Source: Lachnospiraceae bacterium (GTDB lineage: Bacteria; Bacillota; Clostridia; Lachnospirales; Lachnospiraceae). Taken from it: 34,105 bases of DNA. The first letter of the stretch is position 1; every line of letters begins with the position of its first letter. The DNA is taken from NCBI GenBank assembly GCA_016284315.1, contig JAEEOO010000011.1, positions 1 through 34,105 of the forward strand, written 5' to 3'. This document shows, piece by piece, positions 23,662 to 30,511 of this stretch. A model generated the notes under the pieces. The model saw only the letters and a list, made by a program, of their open reading frames with translations. It was not told the DNA's origin and ran no database searches. Position numbers and translations under genes: made by a program.

Positions 23662-24415
23662 TTTTTCCGTCCGTCATTAACATTATCCAACTCATTACGG
23701 TAAGTCCCGCAGTCTCAGTTCTTAGAATTCTCTTTCCAAGGGTTATGATCTGCATTCCCGCCGCTTTGGCCTTCTCAATCTCGCTTTCGTCAAAGCCTCC
23801 TTCGGGGCCGATGAAAACAGAGATCTTACTTCCCGGTCTTAAACCTTCAAACAGTGCTCTTGTCTTGTCCATGGCATCACCGTCAGCCATCTCATAGGGC
23901 AAAAGCTTTACATCACACTCGGCTGCATTTTTAAGAGCCGTTTCAAAAGATTCCACATTTCCGATCTCGGGAATGATACCTCTTTTGCTTTGCTTCGCGG
24001 CAGACTCAGCTATGGACTGCCATCTGGAAACCTTTGAGGCTCCCTTTTTATCATCCAGTTTTACAACGCATCTTTTCATTGAAACCGGAACTATCTTTGT
24101 AACTCCGAGTTCCACACATTTCTGGATGATAAGTTCCATCTTGTCAGCTTTGGGAAGTCCCTGATACAGAGTAACTTCCACAGGAAGTTCATTTCCGTCC
24201 TCCTTGATAAAACGAAGTTCAAGGTTTACCACAGAATTATCCATATCAATAATGGCACATCTGTATTCCTTGCCATCGTAACCGTTGGATACATTTACTT
24301 CTTCCCCCGGTTTCATCCTGAGGACGTTCTTTATGTGATTTACATCAGGCCCCGTAATAAACACTCTTTTTAATTCCGTGTTTATCTGTGAGGGTTCCAC
24401 AAAAAACTGATACAT
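23645..24415 (-). CDS. rsmE: 16S rRNA m3U1498 methyltransferase
   Basis: A 256-residue SPOUT-class methyltransferase that methylates N3 of U1498 in 16S rRNA. It has an N-terminal PUA-like domain (HIKNVLRMKPGEEV) and a knotted SAM domain with TLYQGLPKADKMELIIQK, ELGVTKIVPV, SIAESAAKQSKR, FIGPEGGFDESEIEKA and the final LGKRILRTETAGL. It lies five bases after the CbiE/CbiT-like gene and overlaps the start of the cysteine desulfurase gene, so all are one operon with prmA. Confidence 0.95.
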   Translation of the reverse strand: MYQFFVEPSQINTELKRVFITGPDVNHIKNVLRMKPGEEVNVSNGYDGKEYRCAIIDMDNSVVNLELRFIKEDGNELPVEVTLYQGLPKADKMELIIQKCVELGVTKIVPVSMKRCVVKLDDKKGASKVSRWQSIAESAAKQSKRGIIPEIGNVESFETALKNAAECDVKLLPYEMADGDAMDKTRALFEGLRPGSKISVFIGPEGGFDESEIEKAKAAGMQIITLGKRILRTETAGLTVMSWIMLMTDGKNGNIS

Positions 24416-24420
24416 AAGAT

Positions 24421-25326
24421 TTACTTTCCGCCGTGGCAGGTAATGATCCAGGGCGCAGGCTGGTTTTCAAAGGTATTCTTTCTTCCGAGTTTTGATACGC
24501 TGATCTGGATGATCTCGGGATCTTCCATACCGAACTTTGCGCAGAGAGCAGGCATTCCTGCTGCAGTAACAAAATCAAGAGTGTAGATAACAAATTCCAT
24601 TTCGGGATTGATGGAGAGCATATACTCCATCTCCTGCTCCATGCTTGCGGATGCAACCAGCATGGTTACATCGGGAACTGGAAGTCCCTCAAAGCTTTTA
24701 CCGTCCACATGATCAACGATCTTTACATTCTGGATTCCGAAGCGGTCCACATTGTCTTCAAGGGCGCTTCTGTCATTGGCATTATATTCAACAGCGATAA
24801 TGGTTCCGTCACCGTCTATTATTCCGGCTTCAACAACGATAGATTCACCGGAGATAACACAAATATTCTTTCCCTCTTCGATCTGCATTTTTGAAAGGAT
24901 GATGGCTCTGATCTCGGAGCCTACATACTTAACAGATCCCGGAGTAAATGCGGAATTGTCCATTCCGAATTTAAAAGTACTTCTCGCATTGGGGTTAAGG
25001 ATCAGCATACCTGCGGATGCATTAATTCCGCGGTCGATCATGTCGGAGAGCTTGTCTTTTTTGATCTCTCCCACAGGCTCACTTCCCTCGTTGTATATAA
25101 CGGTGCAATCTCCAAGGCCTGCGTTATACATACGATAGAAAATGTCTTTGTGCCCCGCTTCAGTAAACACCAGCACGCATCTGTGTGCCTCAACTGTAGG
25201 AATAATGTTCTTATTCTTCTTGGTGATATCCAGCAGTTTTACATGCTCCAGATCAAGATCCGTGTTCTGTGAAAAATACTGAAGCCAAGAAATGATGTGT
25301 GTGTTACTAAATACCTGTTCCGACAT
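24421..25326 (-). CDS. Orphan CbiE/CbiT-derived protein with degenerate SAM site
   Basis: A 301-residue protein. Residues about 48-112 resemble the C-terminal half of CbiE (FTEAGHKDIFYRMYNAGLGD, ending AGMLILNPNA). Residues about 120-300 follow the CbiT pattern (SEIRAIILSKMQIEEGKN, then IIAVEYNANDR, NVDRFGIQNVKIVDH and LPVPDVTMLV). In precorrin-6Y methylase these domains methylate C5 and C15 of the corrin. Here the first half of CbiE is missing, and the glycine-rich SAM loop of CbiT (DIGxGxG type) is replaced by CVISGESIVVEAG at 156-168, so activity is doubtful. No other cobalamin gene is near; neighbours are prmA and rsmE. GGGAGG lies before ATG 25326. The family call rests on pattern recognition only. 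Confidence 0.65.
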   Translation of the reverse strand: MSEQVFSNTHIISWLQYFSQNTDLDLEHVKLLDITKKNKNIIPTVEAHRCVLVFTEAGHKDIFYRMYNAGLGDCTVIYNEGSEPVGEIKKDKLSDMIDRGINASAGMLILNPNARSTFKFGMDNSAFTPGSVKYVGSEIRAIILSKMQIEEGKNICVISGESIVVEAGIIDGDGTIIAVEYNANDRSALEDNVDRFGIQNVKIVDHVDGKSFEGLPVPDVTMLVASASMEQEMEYMLSINPEMEFVIYTLDFVTAAGMPALCAKFGMEDPEIIQISVSKLGRKNTFENQPAPWIITCHGGK

Positions 25327-25358
25327 AGTTTTCCTCCCATACCCATTGGTTATAAACC

Positions 25359-26357
25359 TTATTCAGGTTTTCTTGCTGTTACCGAAGCCCACTCGCCCTG
25401 ATAGGTTGTCTCAACTATCTCAAGGCCTGCAGCGGTACATGCATCCTTTACCCTGAATTCTTTGTCATTGTCATTTAAGATTCCCGAAGTGATATAAACC
25501 GCGCCGGGCTTAAGCTGTGACACTATCACAGGTGTCAGCGGTACAAGAACATCTGCAAGGATATTTGCTACCACGATATCATATTTTTCATATCCAACTT
25601 CATCCTGGATATTCTTTTCAGAAATGATGTTTCCGATGATGAGGTCAAACTTGTTCTTGTCCACACCATTGTTGGCAAGATTATCATCTACAGCAGGAAC
25701 TGCGCAAGGGTCAAGGTCTGTACCAACAACATGCTTTGCTCCCATCATAAGAGAAAGGATTCCAAGGATTCCGCTTCCGGTTCCAACGTCAAGAAGCTCT
25801 GTCTCTTCGTTTACATACTTTCTGATCTGTCTGATGCAGAGCTGAGTAGTCTCGTGCATACCGGTTCCGAAAGCTGTACCGGGATCGATGTGAAGGATCA
25901 TCTTGTCCTTGTCCTCGGGAGTTACTTCTTCCCATGAAGGGATAACAAGGATATCGTCGATATAGAACTGGTGGAAATACTTTTTCCAATTGTTGATCCA
26001 GTCGATATCTTCGGTGCTTTCCGTCTCGATGGTTCCTTCTCCGATATCAAGATTGAAGGACTTAAGGTCCTCAAGTTCCGCTTCTATCTTTGCTTTTAAT
26101 TCTTCGGGATCTGTCTCTTCTCCCTCCACCATGGCCTTGCCGTTGTCCTCAAGTTCTACAAAGAAATTAAGGAAGGCAACTCCGTCATCAGTCTCGGTCT
26201 GGGGCAAAATATCAACAAACATCTGCTCTTTTTCAAGGGGAGTAAGAGGAATCTTATCCTCGATCTGAGCTCCCTCAAGACCTATATCGTAAAGAGTGGA
26301 GATAATGATGTCTTCCGCCTCTGTCTTGGTCTTGATCCTATATCTCATCCAGCGCAT
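25359..26357 (-). CDS. prmA: Ribosomal protein L11 methyltransferase
   Basis: A 332-residue class I methyltransferase that trimethylates lysines of ribosomal protein L11. It has an N-terminal substrate domain (about 1-110, acidic), then NWKKYFHQFYIDD, the PrmA hallmark IDPGTAFGTGMHETTQLC, and SAM motif I LLDVGTGSGILGILSLMMG, with NPxY-type catalytic region at VVANILADVLVPL. It opens an operon with the CbiE/CbiT-like gene, rsmE, the desulfurase and thiI. A promoter with an extended -10 lies at 26414-26422. Confidence 0.94.
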   Translation of the reverse strand: MRWMRYRIKTKTEAEDIIISTLYDIGLEGAQIEDKIPLTPLEKEQMFVDILPQTETDDGVAFLNFFVELEDNGKAMVEGEETDPEELKAKIEAELEDLKSFNLDIGEGTIETESTEDIDWINNWKKYFHQFYIDDILVIPSWEEVTPEDKDKMILHIDPGTAFGTGMHETTQLCIRQIRKYVNEETELLDVGTGSGILGILSLMMGAKHVVGTDLDPCAVPAVDDNLANNGVDKNKFDLIIGNIISEKNIQDEVGYEKYDIVVANILADVLVPLTPVIVSQLKPGAVYITSGILNDNDKEFRVKDACTAAGLEIVETTYQGEWASVTARKPE

Positions 26358-26413
26358 GTCATTTTCCTTTCCGGTTTTAGGTTAACCGTAAACAACTGTG
26401 CATTCACAGATTC

Positions 26414-26422
26414 ATTATAACA
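26414..26422 (-). promoter_or_regulatory. Extended -10 promoter for the prmA-thiI operon
   Basis: The minus strand reads TGTTATAAT (TATAAT at 26414-26419), about 57 bases before the ATG. The -35 region is poor. It lies between the accDA terminator and prmA. Confidence 0.65.
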
Positions 26423-26465
26423 GATAAATCTTTATAAGAATATGTTGAATCCTATAAAACAACAC

Positions 26466-26491
26466 GCTCCCTCACGCTATTGTAAGGGAGC
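26466..26491 (-). terminator. Terminator after the fab/accDA operon
   Basis: GCTCCCT (26466-26472) pairs with AGGGAGC (26485-26491) around a 12-base loop. The minus strand continues GTGTTGTTTTA, a moderately good T tract. It lies 14 bases after the accDA stop. Confidence 0.7.
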
Positions 26492-26504
26492 ATTTTTAAC
26501 AATA

Positions 26505-28148
26505 TTAATACTTTCTGAATCTCTTGTATCTTTCTTCAGCAAGTTCGTTTCCGCTCTTTCCGTCCATCTTGGAAAGGAATGTGCGGATCCTTCCCTTCAT
26601 ATCACTGGCCATGGAAGAAAGGGCTGCCTCATCGGCTCCGCCGTACTCAGGAATGATCTCTTCGATAACTTCAAGTTTCTTAAGATCCTGAGCGGTGATC
26701 TTCATTACTTCGGAGGCTTCTACCTTACGGCTTCCGTCCTTCCAGAGGATTGAAGAGAATCCTTCGGGTGAGAGTATTGAGTAGATGGCATTCTCGGTCA
26801 TCCATACTTCATTTCCTACTGCAAGAGCAAGGGCTCCGCCGCTTCCTCCTTCGCCGATCATAATGGCGAGGATGGGTACTCTCATTGAGGACATTTCGTA
26901 AAGGTTTCTTGCTATCGCTTCACCCTGTCCGTTTTCCTCTGCTTCCATTCCGGGGTATGCTCCGGAAGTATTAACAAAAGTAATGATGGGTCTGCCGAAC
27001 TTCTCTGCCTGCTTCATAAGTCTTAAAGCCTTGCGGTAACCTTCAGGAGAAGGCATTCCGAAGTTGTGCTTCTGACACTCATCAAAGCTTCTTCCTCTGT
27101 TAACACCGATAACGGTTACAGGCTGTCCGTCAAGATAAGCAACACCGCCCATGATAGCGGGGTCGTCTCTGAAATATCTGTCACCGTGAAGTTCTACAAA
27201 ATCATCAAATATTGACTCAATGTACTCGGCTGCGCCAAGTCTTGATACCTTACGTGCTTCCTGAACCTTTTCCCATGCGCTGAGGGTCTGTGCCTTTGCA
27301 GCACGCTCTCTCATTATCTCGGTGGGTCCGTAATAAACCTTCTCGCCCACATTGGTGAATCCTGCATATCCACCGCGTACGGAATGCATTTCAAGTAACT
27401 TGATAAGGGTGGGGCGAAGTTCGTCTCTCTTAACAACCTTATCAACAAATCCATGCTCAAGCTGGAATTCTGCTCTCTGGAAGCCCTCGGGAAGTTTTTC
27501 TCCGATGGTCTGCTCAATAACTCTGGGACCTGCAAATCCGATCATCGCGCCGGGCTCTGCAAGAATTATATCACCAAGCATTGCAAAGCTTGCGGTAACA
27601 CCACCGGTGGTAGGATCGGTCAAAACTGAAATATAAAGAAGTCCTGCTTCGGAATGTCTCTTTAATGCAGCTGAGGTTTTCTCCATCTGCATAAGAGAGA
27701 TGATTCCCTCCTGCATTCTTGCTCCACCTGAACAGCAGAACAAAACTACGGGCATCTTTTCCTTAGTTGCAAATTCAACAGCACTGGTGATACGATCTCC
27801 TACCGCATGACCCATGCTTCCCATAAGGAATCTTGAATCGATTACGCCAAGAACTGCTTTGTGTCCGCCGATAAGGCACTTGCCAACGGTTACGCCTTCC
27901 GAAAGTCCCGTCTTATCCTGTGCCTGCTTTAATTTATCCTCATACTCGGGTGTTCCGAGTACATTTGTAGTACCGATCTCACTGAACATTTCTTCAAATG
28001 TACCCTGATCGGCTACCATTTTTATTCTATTGTCTGTCCATACCCTGAAAAGTCTTCCACATTCAGGACAAACGTAATTGTTTTCCTTTACTTTGGACCA
28101 CTCAACCTCAGCTTTGCAGCCGGGGCATGTTTCAACATTGTTTCCCAT
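26505..28148 (-). CDS. accDA: Fused acetyl-CoA carboxylase carboxyltransferase (AccD-AccA)
   Basis: A single 547-residue chain joins the beta and alpha subunits that are usually separate. The AccD part (about 1-280) begins with a zinc finger, Cys8/Cys11/Cys27/Cys30, and has [13 protein letters not shown] and [18 protein letters not shown]. The AccA part (about 290-547) has [52 protein letters not shown] and [15 protein letters not shown]. It transfers carboxyl from carboxybiotin to acetyl-CoA, giving malonyl-CoA for the fab genes upstream. The biotin carrier AccB and carboxylase AccC are not in the window. AGAGG lies before ATG 28148. Last gene of the operon. Confidence 0.96.
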   Translation of the reverse strand: MGNNVETCPGCKAEVEWSKVKENNYVCPECGRLFRVWTDNRIKMVADQGTFEEMFSEIGTTNVLGTPEYEDKLKQAQDKTGLSEGVTVGKCLIGGHKAVLGVIDSRFLMGSMGHAVGDRITSAVEFATKEKMPVVLFCCSGGARMQEGIISLMQMEKTSAALKRHSEAGLLYISVLTDPTTGGVTASFAMLGDIILAEPGAMIGFAGPRVIEQTIGEKLPEGFQRAEFQLEHGFVDKVVKRDELRPTLIKLLEMHSVRGGYAGFTNVGEKVYYGPTEIMRERAAKAQTLSAWEKVQEARKVSRLGAAEYIESIFDDFVELHGDRYFRDDPAIMGGVAYLDGQPVTVIGVNRGRSFDECQKHNFGMPSPEGYRKALRLMKQAEKFGRPIITFVNTSGAYPGMEAEENGQGEAIARNLYEMSSMRVPILAIMIGEGGSGGALALAVGNEVWMTENAIYSILSPEGFSSILWKDGSRKVEASEVMKITAQDLKKLEVIEEIIPEYGGADEAALSSMASDMKGRIRTFLSKMDGKSGNELAEERYKRFRKY

Positions 28149-28157
28149 TCTAAACCT

Positions 28158-29114
28158 CTATGCCTCGAGATATGCCTTAAGGTCTTCTAACTTTTCAATA
28201 TTTACTGTCTTAACATCCTTGTTAAGCTTCTTTACGAAACCTGTAAGTGTGCTTCCGGGTCCGATCTCTACGAACTCGTCTGCACCGTCAGCAAGAAGTC
28301 TTTCGAGAGTCTGCTGCCACTTAACTGATGATGAAACCTGTGCTGTGAGAAGAGGCTTAACCTGTGCTGCTTCTGTTACATAATCAGCATTAACATTCGC
28401 AAGATAAGGAACCTTAATGTCATTTACGGTAACAGTTTCAAGCACTTCGCCGAGCTGCTTTCCTGCGCCCTCTAAAAGAGCTGAGTGGAAGGGACCGCTA
28501 ACCTTAAGAGGAACGGCTCTTCTTGCGCCTCGCTCAACGCAAATATCAGATGCCTTTTTAACTGCATCTTCTCTACCTGTGATAACGATCTGTACAGGGC
28601 TGTTATAGTTTGCTACGGATACAACATAGGGAAGTGTATAACCATTGGCATCAGCCGCGGGACCCGCTTCCTGTACTTCCTTACAAACATCTGCTACTAC
28701 TGCAGGGTCAAGGTTAAGGATCGCTGCCATTGCTCCGCCTTCGGGAACCGCAGCCTGCATGAACATTCCACGCTTTCTTACTACCTTGAATGCATCTTCC
28801 ATGGTCATTGCTCCGGATGCAATAAGCGCACCGTACTCGCCAAGGCTTAAGCCTGCGGTTACATCGCAGGTGATGCCTTCTTTAACAACTGCAGCATAGA
28901 TAGCTGCTTCAGCTGCGAGCATGCAGATCTGGGTATACTCTGTAATGTTTAATTTCTCATTTTCTTCAAAGCAAAGCTGCTCTACAGAGAAGCCTGCAGC
29001 TGCGCTTGCTTTCTCGAAAACTTCCTTTGATTCGGGGTAGGCGTCGTAGAAGTCCTTCGCCATTCCGATGTACTGGCTTCCCTGGCCGGGAAACATAAAA
29101 ACACGTTTAGACAT
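28158..29114 (-). CDS. fabD: Malonyl-CoA:ACP transacylase
   Basis: A 318-residue malonyl transferase that loads ACP. It has VFMFPGQGSQYIGMA at the start, the active serine in AGLSLGEYGA (Ser90; the usual GHSLGE has His where this has Leu), the catalytic His in VSGPFHSALLEGA and VEIGPGSTLTGF near the end. Start ATG 29114 is supported by GGAG nine bases upstream; the ATG 15 bases earlier lies directly on AGGA and has no spacing. It is separated from fabZ by about 185 bases that hold a structured repeat, although it is probably still in the same transcript. Confidence 0.94.
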   Translation of the reverse strand: MSKRVFMFPGQGSQYIGMAKDFYDAYPESKEVFEKASAAAGFSVEQLCFEENEKLNITEYTQICMLAAEAAIYAAVVKEGITCDVTAGLSLGEYGALIASGAMTMEDAFKVVRKRGMFMQAAVPEGGAMAAILNLDPAVVADVCKEVQEAGPAADANGYTLPYVVSVANYNSPVQIVITGREDAVKKASDICVERGARRAVPLKVSGPFHSALLEGAGKQLGEVLETVTVNDIKVPYLANVNADYVTEAAQVKPLLTAQVSSSVKWQQTLERLLADGADEFVEIGPGSTLTGFVKKLNKDVKTVNIEKLEDLKAYLEA

Positions 29115-29139
29115 TTTATTTATCTCCATTCCTAGTTTC

Positions 29140-29283
29140 GGCGCCTAGCTTAGATAGTTTGTTCACTCACACGCCTCTCGGCTCATACCGCGCTTTTCGC
29201 AGCGGTACTAAGCTCATTCTTCGAATTCGCTAAGTGCCGGCGGCGCTACATGGTTCGCTCACAAATCTATCTAAGCTCTCGCC
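29140..29283. repeat. 144-bp element with inverted ends between fabZ and fabD
   Basis: The ends AGCTTAGATAGTTTGT (29147-29162) and ACAAATCTATCTAAGCT (29261-29277) are inverted copies with one inserted base; outside them GGCG (29140) pairs with CGCC (29280-29283). Inside are a hairpin TACCGCGC/GCAGCGGTA (29186-29207) and a GAATTC palindrome (29223-29228). No ORF is present. The size and terminal repeats suggest a MITE/REP-like element or a structured RNA in the fab transcript. No matching second copy was seen in the window. Confidence 0.6.
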
Positions 29284-29298
29284 TCTTATGGAATTGTA

Positions 29299-29742
29299 TT
29301 AACTGTATACCGCTTCCTTGGGCATTGAAGTAAATGCCAATTTACCCTTAGCTCTGACGCCGCCATCGACTGAGATCTTCACGTCGAATTTTACGAGGCC
29401 TGCGCCGCCTGCGGTCTTGGTAACTTCGATCTCGCAGACGTCTCCGGGAATTACGGGCTTAACGAACTTGAACTCGTCAACCTTGAGGAGAACGTAGATA
29501 AGGCTTTCATCGGTACCCTGGCTCTCGATGGTTACGGAACAAAGCTGGGCTGCTGCCTCGATAAGGAGCACGCCGGGCATAATGGGGGTATCGGGAAAAT
29601 GGCCCATAAAGTAAGGCTCATTGATTGATACGTTCTTGATTCCCTTTGCATATTCGCCATCCCTGATCTCAACGATCTTTTCGATCATCTGGAAAGGGGG
29701 ACGCTGTTTGATCCTCTTCTGTACTTCGTTGATGTTCATCAT
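29299..29742 (-). CDS. fabZ: 3-hydroxyacyl-ACP dehydratase FabZ
   Basis: A 147-residue hotdog dehydratase that removes water from 3-hydroxyacyl-ACP. The catalytic His48 lies in FMGHFPDTPIMPGVLLIEAA with Glu62, the classic FabZ site; RPPFQMIEKI and the C-terminal GVRAKGKLAFT are also typical. Its ATG overlaps the fabG stop (ATGA), so translation is coupled. FabZ normally does not isomerise; no FabA, FabM or FabN and no enoyl reductase are in the window. Confidence 0.95.
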   Translation of the reverse strand: MMNINEVQKRIKQRPPFQMIEKIVEIRDGEYAKGIKNVSINEPYFMGHFPDTPIMPGVLLIEAAAQLCSVTIESQGTDESLIYVLLKVDEFKFVKPVIPGDVCEIEVTKTAGGAGLVKFDVKISVDGGVRAKGKLAFTSMPKEAVYS

Positions 29743-30488
29743 AAGCTGAGTCCTCCGTCAAGTACGAGAACCTGACCGGTCACGTATGAGCATGCATCGC
29801 TGGCAAGCATAACAACTGCGCTTGCAACTTCTTCTGCGGTACCGAATCTTCCGAGAGGAATATCCTTGATGTACTGCTCTCTCTTCTCCTCGGGAATTGC
29901 CTCGATCATCTCGGTGGCAATAAATCCGGGAGCAACTGCATTTACTCTGATTCCGTAAGGAGCAAGTTCCTTTGCCATGGTAGCGGTCATTGAGTTAACT
30001 GCACCCTTGGTTGAGCTGTATACTGACTGTCCGGGAACAGCAAGTACTGAACTTACGGAAGATACGTTTACGATGCATCCCTTTTTCTTAGAGAACATCT
30101 TAACTGCTGCCTGCTGTGAGCAATAGAGATATCCCTTGATATTAAGGTTAAGACACTGGTCGATAGTGTCGGGATTCATCATCATTACATATTCATCCTT
30201 AACGATTCCCGCATTGTTTACGAGAAGATCGATCTTACCGAAGGTCTTAACAAGGGTACGCATCATGTTCTGAACGTCCTTAAGATCTGCTGCGTTTGCC
30301 TTGATGGCGATAGCCTCGCTGCCTGCTTCTTCGATAGCCTTAACTACTTCCTGAGCTGCTGCTTCGTTTGAGTTGTAGTTAACGCCTACCTTATATCCTG
30401 CTTTTCCGAGAGCAATTGCACAAGCTCTTCCGATTCCTCTTGAAGCGCCTGTTACAAGGGCTACCTTTGCTTCGTTATTATTCTCCAT
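29739..30488 (-). CDS. fabG: 3-oxoacyl-ACP reductase FabG
   Basis: A 249-residue short-chain reductase that reduces 3-oxoacyl-ACP with NADPH. It has LVTGASRGIGRACA (cofactor loop, about 11-24), NNAGI (91-95), the catalytic Ser144 in NVSSVSSVL, Tyr157 and Lys161 (YxxxK), and ends VTGQVLVLDGGLSL. Length and motifs are fully standard. AAAGG lies before ATG 30488, 23 bases after the double ketosynthase gene. Confidence 0.95.
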   Translation of the reverse strand: MENNNEAKVALVTGASRGIGRACAIALGKAGYKVGVNYNSNEAAAQEVVKAIEEAGSEAIAIKANAADLKDVQNMMRTLVKTFGKIDLLVNNAGIVKDEYVMMMNPDTIDQCLNLNIKGYLYCSQQAAVKMFSKKKGCIVNVSSVSSVLAVPGQSVYSSTKGAVNSMTATMAKELAPYGIRVNAVAPGFIATEMIEAIPEEKREQYIKDIPLGRFGTAEEVASAVVMLASDACSYVTGQVLVLDGGLSL

Positions 30489-30511
30489 GTGTCTTTTCCT
30501 TTCTGTTTTTA

